DNA of 44,504 bases from the IMG/VR virus record IMGVR_UViG_3300009528_000020, positions 1-44,504 of that record; one strand, given 5' to 3'. Below, piece by piece: positions 27,263-33,824 of the stretch. Under the pieces are notes generated by a model that was given only the letters and a program-made list of their open reading frames with translations, made no database searches and was not told the origin of the DNA. The stretch is from a virus. The position numbers and the translations under genes were made by a program. Each line of letters starts with the position of its first letter. Within the stretch, counting starts at the first letter, position 1.

Positions 27263-27391
27263 ATGAGTGATTACATACAATTAATTGTATTATTTTTCAC
27301 GCTCTACGCTACCATCGTAAATATTGTAAATTTTCATACAATAGCGTCTAAATCCTCTACACTTCTTAAGAAGTGTATATACTTGCGGTGA
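27263..27391 (+). CDS. Possible small membrane peptide (42 aa)
   Basis: MSDYIQLIVLFFTLYATIVNIVNFHTIAS... with one membrane helix. No SD, and its end overlaps an inverted-repeat region. Weakly supported. Confidence 0.3.
   Translation: MSDYIQLIVLFFTLYATIVNIVNFHTIASKSSTLLKKCIYLR
27359..27376. promoter_or_regulatory. 18-bp perfect palindrome (ACACTTCTTAAGAAGTGT)
   Basis: Perfect inverted repeat with no spacer, 40 bases before the protease start. A dimeric regulator site or a stem near an RNA end; no T-run. Confidence 0.7.
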
Positions 27392-27416
27392 TAATATTAT
27401 CACTAATGGTGATAAA
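27388..27416. promoter_or_regulatory. Perfect 16-bp palindrome plus third half-site at the protease start
   Basis: GTGATAATATTATCAC is self-complementary. A third GTGATAA half-site lies at 27410-27416 and reaches the protease start codon, so it overlaps the ribosome-binding region. Operator for a dimeric repressor is the simplest reading. Confidence 0.65.
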
Positions 27417-27994
27417 TGAAAAAACTTTTAATAGTCTTAGTATTAGTTATGGTCTTAGCTGTCGCTGGACTGGCGGAGGTTCAGCATTTACAGAATATAA
27501 CAGTAAAACTACCAACAGGCACAGGATTCCATATTGGGAATGGGAGGATCCTAACGGCAGCTCATCTCATTAAACCCTATATGGAGAATGCTATCTGGGT
27601 GAAAAATGGTGAACATGGGATGGTGGCTAGGCTAATAAAAATAGACAGAGAGTTAGACTTGGCTCTTTTGGGGGTAGAGAAGACAAACTATCCTGAAATA
27701 CTTCTTAAGCTAGAGACTGAGGTTGATGAAGGAGTCATCTCGGTAGTAAACTTTGGGTTGTTTGAGGACATTTTCCTGCGAGGAAAGGTGGTAGGCTATG
27801 GCTATTATAAGGATAGGGAATACATAGTAATAGATATGACAATTATCCCAGGGATGTCTGGTGCGGGTGTATTTAGCGGAGGAAAGCTCATTGGCATCGT
27901 GCGCCTTCTCTATGGTGATACAGGAAGAAAAGTGGGAGACTTCGTTGCCCTGATAATACCAGCTAAGACAATCAAGAAATTTTTGGAGGAATAA
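27416..27994 (+). CDS. Secreted trypsin-like serine protease
   Basis: 192 aa. A cleavable or anchoring signal (KKLLIVLVLVMVLAVAGLA, residues 2-20) is followed by a chymotrypsin-fold protease. Catalytic triad: His50 in LTAAHLI, Asp81 in RELDLALL, Ser148 in PGMSGAGVF. The oxyanion GxSG motif and the VGYGYY strand fit HtrA-like enzymes without PDZ domains. Exported by the host. A peptidoglycan-associated, S-layer or envelope protein may be the substrate; in the lysis region, so it may aid release (inference). Confidence 0.85.
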   Translation: MKKLLIVLVLVMVLAVAGLAEVQHLQNITVKLPTGTGFHIGNGRILTAAHLIKPYMENAIWVKNGEHGMVARLIKIDRELDLALLGVEKTNYPEILLKLETEVDEGVISVVNFGLFEDIFLRGKVVGYGYYKDREYIVIDMTIIPGMSGAGVFSGGKLIGIVRLLYGDTGRKVGDFVALIIPAKTIKKFLEE

Positions 27995-27995
27995 A

Positions 27996-28088
27996 ATGAT
28001 ACCTGACGATATGTTATGTGGAATTTGTCAAAACTTTGACGAAGAAAAAGAAGAAAATGAATGTAGATATTGCGAGCCGGAGGAATAG
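27996..28088 (+). CDS. Zinc-ribbon miniprotein (30 aa)
   Basis: SD TTGGAGGAAT. MIPDDMLCGICQNFDEEKEE then CRYC: two CxxC pairs 13-15 residues apart, a complete zinc ribbon. Highly acidic. Confidence 0.6.
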   Translation: MIPDDMLCGICQNFDEEKEENECRYCEPEE

Positions 28089-28089
28089 G

Positions 28090-28137
28090 ATGAGAAAAGG
28101 ATGGCCACCTAAGGATGATGCAGTTGAACTCCCATAA
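28090..28137 (+). CDS. Possible 15-aa peptide
   Basis: ATG 28090 with CGGAGGAATAGG upstream, encoding MRKGWPPKDDAVELP. The good SD is the only support. Confidence 0.25.
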   Translation: MRKGWPPKDDAVELP

Positions 28138-28139
28138 CA

Positions 28140-28355
28140 ATGGGCATCTATAGGGAGTGGGACAAGTTCTGTGCGATGGCTAAGGAGAGTGCTGGAACAG
28201 CAGGCTCAACCCTACCCACTCCTGCTTCGTGGAAGAATGACATACCATCGTATCTTGACGCAGGTAAGATATTCATTGAAGTTTGCTTACTCATGCTTCT
28301 ATACCTTTGGAACTTTTACCTTTGGTTGGACATAATTATACTTTTAGGGACATGA
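28140..28355 (+). CDS. Possible small membrane protein (71 aa)
   Basis: Opens MGIYREWDKFCAMAKESAG and ends in a hydrophobic segment (FIEVCLLMLLYLWNFYLWLDIIIL). No SD. A second frame over part of this region (GTG near 28173) is also open, so the coding frame is uncertain. Confidence 0.35.
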   Translation: MGIYREWDKFCAMAKESAGTAGSTLPTPASWKNDIPSYLDAGKIFIEVCLLMLLYLWNFYLWLDIIILLGT

Positions 28356-28356
28356 A

Positions 28357-28506
28357 ATGTATCCCAACATCCATATAACAAGAATAGGAGAGAAGTATCC
28401 TGTAAGGATTGAGTGGAAAGGAGATGGATACCAATTAGTTAAGTCTTTCAATGATTTGATTGAGCTACTTAGAAAGGAATTCGGAGAGAAAGATGGGCCG
28501 AGGTAA
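28357..28506 (+). CDS. Small hypothetical protein (49 aa)
   Basis: MYPNIHITRIGEKYPVRIEWKGDGYQLVKSFNDLIELLRKEFGEKDGPR, a compact beta-beta-alpha small domain. Overlaps the start of the next basic peptide. No family recognised. Confidence 0.6.
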   Translation: MYPNIHITRIGEKYPVRIEWKGDGYQLVKSFNDLIELLRKEFGEKDGPR

Positions 28507-28576
28507 CAATAATAGAATCAAACATAGAAGGAAACGCAGATGGAGAAGCAAAAGGGCACAGCACAGGAGAAAATGA
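28493..28576 (+). CDS. Arg/Lys-rich peptide (27 aa)
   Basis: MGRGNNNRIKHRRKRRWRSKRAQHRRK preceded by CGGAGAGAAAG. Almost entirely basic and could bind RNA or DNA. ATGA overlap with the next gene. Confidence 0.5.
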   Translation: MGRGNNNRIKHRRKRRWRSKRAQHRRK

Positions 28577-28734
28577 ACCTTGATTACGGCAGATGCTTCC
28601 ATTGTCGGCGAGTTATGTCTATCAAGTATTTGACGCAGATACGCTATTATATTGGGCATTTAATAAAAGGAAAATTTCATCATAAGTTAATGTGTAGGGC
28701 TTGTTTGAAGGCCGCTGGGCAAATAAAATGTTAG
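28573..28734 (+). CDS. Zinc-ribbon miniprotein (53 aa)
   Basis: Start at 28573 (ATGA overlap; SD CAGGAGAAA). CFHC ... CRAC gives a zinc ribbon. Last gene of the plus-strand lysis region before the convergent minus operon. Confidence 0.6.
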   Translation: MNLDYGRCFHCRRVMSIKYLTQIRYYIGHLIKGKFHHKLMCRACLKAAGQIKC

Positions 28735-28780
28735 AGCTAGACTTTGTGGATTGCGAGGAGTCTAATTCCAACCCTCCTTA

Positions 28781-28816
28781 GTTGTCATTTAGGTTGTCAA
28801 TTGGGTTGTCGTTTCC
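28781..28816. repeat. Three 12-bp units beginning GTTGTC at the convergent operon end
   Basis: GTTGTC starts at 28781, 28793 and 28805, exactly 12 bases apart, in the gap between the converging operons. No hairpin terminator is visible in 28735-28815. Confidence 0.6.
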
Positions 28817-29874
28817 TAATAATCCTTCTCTATAGGCTTATAAAACGGAACCCATTCAAATTTCATTCTCGCTAGATTGTCTTTCCTTCCTTTGTCATTA
28901 ACGAAGAACTCCACAATTAGCCCTCCTATTTCTGGATACAAACCTTTCCTTCGTAAGTAAGGCGTTTGACTTTCAAAACAAGGAAGGCTAAAAGCGGTGA
29001 CATTTCTATACTGGAATAGAGCACAACTTTTATGAAGATGCCCCATGAAATATATATCTGGCTTGGCATCAGGGGAAAATTGCTCTATGTTTTTTTGCAA
29101 GCGATAAGAAAGCGCATAGGGGACTCCGCCAGAGGTATGCTGGAGATAAACTTTTAACCTTGGTAGAATAGGGTAGGCACCATAAGCACCCCAATACTCA
29201 ATGTCTTCTCGTTTGTCAGCTATATTTTCTACGATGTCACATCCAGCCTCTTTAACAAAGGAGTAATCGTGATTACCGGCTATCATTATAGTTTTCCCGC
29301 CATTTTCCATTCTCGGATAGTGCTCAATAACATACTCCCTCTGGGCTTTCTCACCGTGTAAGAAAAGTTCGTATTCCTGTCCTCTATAAACCCTAATGCC
29401 AGCTGTCACATCTCCAGCATGAAGAACAAGTTTAACTCCTCGCTCCTGAGCATAAGTATAGAATGTCCTGAGATGAGTGAGTTGCTGATATTTACTGGCA
29501 GAATGAGTGCAGCTTATTACTGCAAATATTATTCTTTCCCCTTCAAACATGGATGCATCCACTCTTTTCTTGATGTCCATTTTATCGGGAGTAAGTTTTT
29601 CAACCCGATAGCCTTTTTCAGAAAGAAGTTGCCGAAGGTCTTGCTCGCTTATATTACTAGGACTTTCACTCTTTTGAGGATTTTCAATGGTTGGTGAATT
29701 CCCTTTTTTCCATCCCTTGCTACGCCTTAAATTTCTTATCCCCTCCGAGTCTATGTCAAGTTTGAAGCGTTCCTTAATTGTCCTACTTAAAGCAAAGTCC
29801 TTAGCACTTTGATAGTTGTCTTTGATGTAGTTATATACTTCGCTATGCTCTTTCCAGAACTGCTCATTTCTCAT
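28816..29874 (-). CDS. Calcineurin-like metallophosphoesterase with N-terminal HTH
   Basis: 352 aa. The N-terminal 100 residues include a helix-turn-helix-like region (LSRTIKERFKLDIDSEGIRNLRRSKGW), then the metallophosphoesterase core. Motifs: AVISCTHSAS (residues 118-126), LHAGDVTAG, IAGNHDYS, a His in LQHTSGG, and FMGHLHK. All but the first are canonical. In the first, the usual Asp of SDxH is Cys122. Known family activities include phosphodiester cleavage. Last gene of the minus-strand operon. Its job could be nucleic-acid processing. Confidence 0.87.
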   Translation of the reverse strand: MRNEQFWKEHSEVYNYIKDNYQSAKDFALSRTIKERFKLDIDSEGIRNLRRSKGWKKGNSPTIENPQKSESPSNISEQDLRQLLSEKGYRVEKLTPDKMDIKKRVDASMFEGERIIFAVISCTHSASKYQQLTHLRTFYTYAQERGVKLVLHAGDVTAGIRVYRGQEYELFLHGEKAQREYVIEHYPRMENGGKTIMIAGNHDYSFVKEAGCDIVENIADKREDIEYWGAYGAYPILPRLKVYLQHTSGGVPYALSYRLQKNIEQFSPDAKPDIYFMGHLHKSCALFQYRNVTAFSLPCFESQTPYLRRKGLYPEIGGLIVEFFVNDKGRKDNLARMKFEWVPFYKPIEKDY

Positions 29875-30053
29875 TTGCTTTTTCCAACTTTTTTCTCTAA
29901 TTTATTTACTCTATCAACAAGCCCCGATAGACTTTTTGCCCACGTTTCATTTATTACATACTCAACATAGCGGGCAATCGCCCCTCTTTTGTGACTACTT
30001 ATCTCATCACGTAATTTTTCCAATTGAATTTTTTGTTTTGGCTTCATTACCAT
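29871..30053 (-). CDS. Small helical protein (60 aa)
   Basis: Start chosen at 30053 because AGAGGA lies upstream; an upstream ATG (30077) is possible. Stop overlaps the phosphoesterase start (ATGA). MVMKPKQKIQLEKLRDEISSHKRGAIARYVEYVINETWAKSLSGLVDRVNKLEKK: one long coiled-coil type helix pair. Confidence 0.55.
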   Translation of the reverse strand: MVMKPKQKIQLEKLRDEISSHKRGAIARYVEYVINETWAKSLSGLVDRVNKLEKKVGKSK

Positions 30054-30270
30054 CTTTTTTCCTCTTCGCTTGCTCAAGTAATTTCAATTTCTTCTCTCTC
30101 TCGTAAAAGTTTATTGGTATTGGCTTGTGTAATTGCTTTTCATGCTCATTTATCCACTTAACTACCTCATTTATTTTATCCTGGTTCTCATATATTTGCT
30201 GTAGTAAACGGGTACACCAGATATTTACACCCGCTGAGGATTCATAGACTCTTCTAGCTATTTTCTCCAT
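30007..30270 (-). CDS. Helical hypothetical protein (87 aa)
   Basis: SD AGGAGGGAGAG at 30281-30271 directly in front of ATG 30270. MEKIARRVYESSAGVNIWCTRLLQQIYENQDKIN... then a Lys-rich tail. The SD is preceded by a strong 72-nt RNA hairpin (30285-30356) that ends only a few bases before it, so expression could be regulated at the RNA level. Family unknown. Confidence 0.6.
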   Translation of the reverse strand: MEKIARRVYESSAGVNIWCTRLLQQIYENQDKINEVVKWINEHEKQLHKPIPINFYEREKKLKLLEQAKRKKDGNEAKTKNSIGKIT

Positions 30271-30284
30271 CTCTCCCTCCTAGT

Positions 30285-30356
30285 AGCCCCACCAGATTAA
30301 GACTGAGCAGGAGAGTTGCCACGATTTAGGTCTCTATGCTCAGTGCTGATGGGGCC
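30285..30356 (-). ncRNA. Structured RNA hairpin upstream of the SD of the 87-aa gene
   Basis: On the minus strand three stacked helices: (i) GGCCCCAUCAG (30356-30346) with CUGGUGGGGCU (30295-30285), 11 pairs including U-G and G-U; (ii) ACUGAGCA (30344-30337) with UGCUCAGU (30309-30302), 8 perfect pairs; (iii) AGAG with CUCU. Apical loop of 16. The two wobble pairs would be mismatches (A-C) on the plus strand, so transcription is on the minus strand. Could be a leader/riboswitch for the following gene, or the guide (bridge-like) RNA of the DEDD recombinase just upstream. Confidence 0.65.
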
Positions 30357-30388
30357 GCGTGAACTATCTTAACCTAAAATTACTTTGC

Positions 30389-30436
30389 GGAAGCGAGCAC
30401 AGCATTGATAAGAAAGCAGGGCTTAGCATCGCTTCC
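30389..30436 (-). ncRNA. Second hairpin of the recombinase 3' region
   Basis: GGAAGCGA (30436-30429 minus) pairs with TCGCTTCC (30396-30389), 8 perfect pairs closing a 32-base loop that carries four TGCT elements. With the previous hairpin it fills the 213-base non-coding stretch 30271-30483. Between the hairpins, ACCUAAA-type text at 30372-30378 is complementary to the apical loop (30325-30331), a possible pseudoknot. Confidence 0.5.
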
Positions 30437-30483
30437 ATAAAAGGAAAGTAAGCAGTTTAGCAATAAATAACTTCTTTCTAGCA

Positions 30484-31470
30484 TCACTTCCCATTTTTGC
30501 TATAGTTATAGTATTTATCCAAAAACTTAGTCTCAATGAATTTTGTTGCCCAGTTATCAAGTTTGGCTTTTGTCCACTCTTTATGTTTATTCTTATAATA
30601 TCGCTTCATATCAAGATATAAGGAATACCATTCTTCGTTTTTCTGTCGGATAACTCCTTTAGCAAAGAAATACAAAGCACGCTTCAGCGAATGACAAAAA
30701 TTCTGATTTCCCTTTTTCTTTTTCATACCACCATAGGAGCGTAAATTAAACTTATGGGGAAAACGACCTATGTTTTTTATGCTTCCCATTATACCTCCCG
30801 CTGTTCTCTCACCACAACCTTTAATTGGTTCAAAAAACTCAGTCCATTCCTTGGTACTATGGATTATCTTTTTAAGAAGATTAAACTCTGTCTTAAACTT
30901 GTTTTGTAAGCTCTTAACCAATTCAGTTTGTCGGTCAATCAGCTTTTTCTCAAAGCCATCTAAGGATAACAATTCAATCTGATTAGTGAGAGCAAAAAGC
31001 CTGTTTTTCTCCTGGACTAAATTTGCTTCTGTCTTTTCTAATCCTTTGTAAATAAGGTAGATTTTAGCCGTAACCTCATCGGATTCCGTGAAAGCTCTAA
31101 AACTGAAACCATTTCCTATCATGCTTCGGAGTATCAGAGCATCAGTTTCATCGTCTTTTTCTAAACCCATACGATTACGTTCTCTTTTGACTTCAACCCC
31201 TGGGATGGTAAAAATCTTGTGTTTGAGTTTTCTAGCAAGCAATTTGAAACTATCGCCCCCGCCCTCTTCTAGATAAAATTCACAAGGGGAAAGCACGAGA
31301 TCGGTAGATAATATTTCTTTAGCACTTCCCCTTTTATTTAACTTCTTAAACCATTTTCGCCAAGCGTCAATTTGATTGGGCAACGATTCTACCTTGCCCG
31401 TCTTGACATTACAAATCTTAATGTCCTTTCTGGTAGCCCAGTCAACGGCATATTGCATTTTTACTTTCAT
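30484..31470 (-). CDS. DEDD recombinase/transposase (IS110/Piv family)
   Basis: Start at 31470 (MKVKMQYAVD...) chosen from the ATGA overlap and AAGGAGAA upstream; an earlier in-frame ATG would overlap the preceding gene by 40 bases. N-terminal RuvC-like DEDD domain: Asp10 in YAVDWATRK, acidic residues in SPCEFYLEEG, and Asp107/Asp110 in DDETDALIL. Middle coiled coil. C-terminal Tnp_20-like domain: FEPIKGCGERTAGGIMGSIKN...RFPHKFNLRSYGG, then HSLKRALYF. Known family: DNA recombination, RNA-guided in IS110. No element ends seen. Could be a phage integrase or invertase. Confidence 0.82.
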   Translation of the reverse strand: MKVKMQYAVDWATRKDIKICNVKTGKVESLPNQIDAWRKWFKKLNKRGSAKEILSTDLVLSPCEFYLEEGGGDSFKLLARKLKHKIFTIPGVEVKRERNRMGLEKDDETDALILRSMIGNGFSFRAFTESDEVTAKIYLIYKGLEKTEANLVQEKNRLFALTNQIELLSLDGFEKKLIDRQTELVKSLQNKFKTEFNLLKKIIHSTKEWTEFFEPIKGCGERTAGGIMGSIKNIGRFPHKFNLRSYGGMKKKKGNQNFCHSLKRALYFFAKGVIRQKNEEWYSLYLDMKRYYKNKHKEWTKAKLDNWATKFIETKFLDKYYNYSKNGK

Positions 31471-31802
31471 TTTCCCTTCTCCTTCTTTCTCTTTCTTCTT
31501 AACCACTTCTTATGGCTCCTTTTAAGCCCCTCCCACCAATCCTGTCCTTCTTGACCAAGTAAGATACCTTTACTCATCACCTGCACTCCGTTGATCCAGA
31601 TACTAGCACCGCCACCCCATTTATGTGCTTTATAGTTATCCATTATAGCTTTAGATAAGTCCTTTTTCGGAGTTTGTCTTTGCGCATTCCTAATCCTCTG
31701 ATATTCGCTACAGCACTTCTTACAGGTATTACCGCTACCCCTGTAATACTCGGTAGGTGCTTTGAGTTGCCCGCATTTAATGCACTTTTTAAATTCGCTC
31801 AA
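31467..31802 (-). CDS. Zinc-ribbon protein (111 aa)
   Basis: N-terminus has CIKCGQL...CKKC, a zinc ribbon followed by basic helix. C-terminus is strongly basic (WLRRKRKKEKGK). Directly upstream of the recombinase and overlapping it by 4 bases; might be a DNA/RNA-binding partner (inference from place). Confidence 0.68.
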   Translation of the reverse strand: MSEFKKCIKCGQLKAPTEYYRGSGNTCKKCCSEYQRIRNAQRQTPKKDLSKAIMDNYKAHKWGGGASIWINGVQVMSKGILLGQEGQDWWEGLKRSHKKWLRRKRKKEKGK

Positions 31803-31965
31803 AAGCTATGTCTCTCCACGCTTTAGATTGGTCATCCAGCACATCAACACCAGATGCCCAGCGTTTGTAACCTAGACTTTTTAACATCTCTTCAAACTTA
31901 TTATCCAACTCTGTTATTATTTCGCCCCCGTCGTACTCAACTTTAATATTCTCTGGTAACTTCAT
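31789..31965 (-). CDS. Small hypothetical protein (58 aa)
   Basis: ATG 31965 follows AAGGAGAGAAA. Product: MKLPENIKVEYDGGEIITEL...WRDIAFERI, a small alpha/beta protein. Overlaps its neighbour by 14 bases. No family. Confidence 0.6.
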   Translation of the reverse strand: MKLPENIKVEYDGGEIITELDNKFEEMLKSLGYKRWASGVDVLDDQSKAWRDIAFERI

Positions 31966-32171
31966 TTTCTCTCCTTACTACGACTTGGTGCATGTTGATC
32001 TGGCATTGATTTCACTTCTGTTCTTGCTATGAACGCATCAAGGCAACAACAGACATCCTCTAGTTTTTGGTAGAGTCTTACCCATTCAGGGCTAGTCCCC
32101 TTTACTTCGCTTAGGTATCGAGCCCTTGACTTGATTTGCTGTAATTCATCTCGTGTGAAAGGGTTAAACAT
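31962..32171 (-). CDS. Small hypothetical protein (69 aa)
   Basis: Start at 32171 has GGAGGGAGGCTAAA; the longer frame start (32225) is rejected. MFNPFTRDELQQIKSRARYLSEVKGTSPEWVRLYQKLEDVCCCLDAFI..., helical. ATGA overlap with next gene. Between it and the ATPase gene (32172-32295) I see no certain gene, only a startless zinc-ribbon-like frame with CLRCNYRW. Confidence 0.6.
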   Translation of the reverse strand: MFNPFTRDELQQIKSRARYLSEVKGTSPEWVRLYQKLEDVCCCLDAFIARTEVKSMPDQHAPSRSKERK

Positions 32172-32295
32172 TTTAGCCTCCCTCCTTTTTTTTCGTCCAG
32201 CGATAATTACATCGAAGACACACAAGCTCGTGATCTTTGCTAAAGAGACTACTATATTGATCTATTTGGACAAATCATATTAGGCATACTTTTTT

Positions 32296-33189
32296 TCACT
32301 TTCTCTCTACCTCCTCCGTTATATCAATAAAATTAGCTCCCCGGTTACACAGATGAAATCCCCATGTCTTACCTACCGGGTCAACCTCGCTAATCGCCCT
32401 CTCTCTCGCCTTGACTACCTTGAGTTTGCCTGGATCGCCTTTCCTTTTCCCCTTATCCATCGCCAAATATAACGAGGCACTTTTAACAGAGTATCCCGCA
32501 CCATAGCCCAAATCTCGCCCCTCGGGTTTCTGTATGGCTACGATAGCCACCCCCTTGTTTAGCTTCTGGATTATCTTTTTCAGCTCATAGCCAATCATAA
32601 AAACCTCGTTATCGAGATCCAAATAGTCAATTACATTAATAGCGTCTGGTTTAATTACATCAGCGTAGTTATCCTCCCTGCGCCAGACCTCAAAGGGAAG
32701 AGACTCAGGAAAATCGGGGTCAATGGCAAGGAATCTCTCGTCCATTTGCCCGTCCCCCATCTCACTATTACTAAAAAGATGGATCGGAAAATCATACATA
32801 TTCATATACACTATGTTATATAACAGGGCTGTTTTACCCGCACCTGATGAACCTGCCAAGATTATCAAACTCTTGGGCAAAATCCTGATCAATTTTTCTA
32901 ACTCGAAGGGGAATCTCAATGGTATGCTCGTTTTATCCGCACCCCGAAAGTTTATCTTTGGTGCTTCATCGTCAACAAGACGGTAGAGTCCGTCCCTTTT
33001 GCCTACGGCTACAACTATGCCCGCTTCTTTAAGGCGTTTCATACATACTCGCACATACGCCTTGTCTTCAGGAAAGGGTGCTGGAAGTTCGCTATATATG
33101 TTCCTGAGACTAAATTGCCCCGCAGTTCCTTTAACCCATTCTTCTACGGCTGTTTTAGAAGGTTTATTCTTATCTTCTGGTTTGCCCAT
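32296..33189 (-). CDS. RecA/DnaB-fold ATPase with N-terminal winged helix
   Basis: 297 aa. N-terminal domain (1-85): winged-helix (YVRVCMKRLKEAGIVVAVGKRDGLYRLV). P-loop AGSSGAGKT at residues 112-120. A Walker B-like acidic strand (AINVIDYLDLDNEVFMIGYELKKI) and motif GVAIVAIQKPEG complete the core. Resembles RAD55/DnaB-type phage ATPases such as AAA_25. Likely replicative helicase or recombination loader; the N-terminal domain may bind DNA. No CXXC or primase module. Confidence 0.75.
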   Translation of the reverse strand: MGKPEDKNKPSKTAVEEWVKGTAGQFSLRNIYSELPAPFPEDKAYVRVCMKRLKEAGIVVAVGKRDGLYRLVDDEAPKINFRGADKTSIPLRFPFELEKLIRILPKSLIILAGSSGAGKTALLYNIVYMNMYDFPIHLFSNSEMGDGQMDERFLAIDPDFPESLPFEVWRREDNYADVIKPDAINVIDYLDLDNEVFMIGYELKKIIQKLNKGVAIVAIQKPEGRDLGYGAGYSVKSASLYLAMDKGKRKGDPGKLKVVKARERAISEVDPVGKTWGFHLCNRGANFIDITEEVERK

Positions 33190-33199
33190 ATTTTAGCTT

Positions 33200-33349
33200 T
33201 CAAGCTATCCAAATCTCAGGTCTTTTTGTGTTTTGGTCTGCCTCTCTTTGGCAAGCTGGACACGCAGATTGGTCTCCAACTTGATGAGGATACACTCTGT
33301 ATAACTTTTTGCATAACGGACACCTAACTACTTTTCCATTTCCGGGCAT
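33200..33349 (-). CDS. Zinc-ribbon protein (49 aa)
   Basis: ATG 33349 after GGGGGTGAAG. MPGNGKVVRCPLCKKLYRVYPHQ...CPACQREA: CPLC and CPAC, complete zinc ribbon. Confidence 0.7.
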   Translation of the reverse strand: MPGNGKVVRCPLCKKLYRVYPHQVGDQSACPACQREADQNTKRPEIWIA

Positions 33350-33367
33350 TTTCTTCACCCCCTCGTC

Positions 33368-33463
33368 TTAAATAAGTAGGAGCGTTATTGTAACTCCCAA
33401 TATGACACCCATCGCTAAACCAGTGAGGAATATTATAATTACCCACTCACCCACCTGTGACAC
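33368..33463 (-). CDS. Small membrane peptide (31 aa)
   Basis: GTG 33463 after GGAGGAGTAA. MSQVGEWVIIIFLTGLAMGVILGVTITLLLI is one membrane helix of about 24 residues. Confidence 0.5.
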   Translation of the reverse strand: MSQVGEWVIIIFLTGLAMGVILGVTITLLLI

Positions 33464-33477
33464 TTACTCCTCCTTTC

Positions 33478-33594
33478 TTATACTTTAATCTTAAAAGAGC
33501 CAATGCTAAGATCCATTTCTATGATAGTTCCTTTGGGTGATTCCTCTACTAAATGTTCCGCCACCTTCAAAACATCTTTGTCGTGTTTAGTCAT
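33478..33594 (-). CDS. Small hypothetical protein (38 aa)
   Basis: ATG 33594, GAGGAGGAG upstream. MTKHDKDVLKVAEHLVEESPKGTIIEMDLSIGSFKIKV. No family. Confidence 0.5.
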   Translation of the reverse strand: MTKHDKDVLKVAEHLVEESPKGTIIEMDLSIGSFKIKV

Positions 33595-33750
33595 TTACTC
33601 CTCCTCAACTCCGCTCAATGTGCTACAACCACAGACTGGACAAAGCTCTAGTTTATCCGTTGTTACTCCAGCCGGTATGGTTATAGACACTACACTATGA
33701 CAATTACTGCAAATCCGTTTACATTGTTCTACGTTATCTACTCGTCCCAT
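33595..33750 (-). CDS. Zinc-ribbon protein (51 aa)
   Basis: ATG 33750, AAGGAGGTGAG upstream. CKRICSNC... and CPVCGC: Cys pairs of a zinc ribbon. Stop overlaps the next gene's SD. Confidence 0.65.
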   Translation of the reverse strand: MGRVDNVEQCKRICSNCHSVVSITIPAGVTTDKLELCPVCGCSTLSGVEEE

Positions 33751-33770
33751 TCTTTCTCACCTCCTTCAAT

Positions 33771-33815
33771 GTATCTTTTGTATCATTAGTATCTTTTATG
33801 ATACTTCGATGATAC
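33771..33815. repeat. GTATC/GATAC repeat cluster (operator or iteron-like)
   Basis: GTATC at 33771, 33780 and 33789 (9-base period), then the inverse GATAC at 33800 and 33811 (11 apart). Lies directly upstream of the 33750 gene on the minus strand, in the only AT-rich gap of this part of the operon. Confidence 0.6.
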
Positions 33816-33824
33816 ATTCACGAT

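Noticed and set aside
28735-28815. Possible bidirectional terminator between the converging operons
   Set aside because: Only the 12-bp GTTGTC repeat and no stable stem are visible.
30281-30440. tRNA or tmRNA-like structure
   Set aside because: No T-loop, anticodon arm or CCA geometry; stem lengths do not fit a cloverleaf.
32188-32295. Possible zinc-ribbon gene with SKDHELVCLRCNYRW before the small helical gene
   Set aside because: The frame has an upstream stop and no start codon, so it is not listed as a gene; a frameshift or remnant remains possible.
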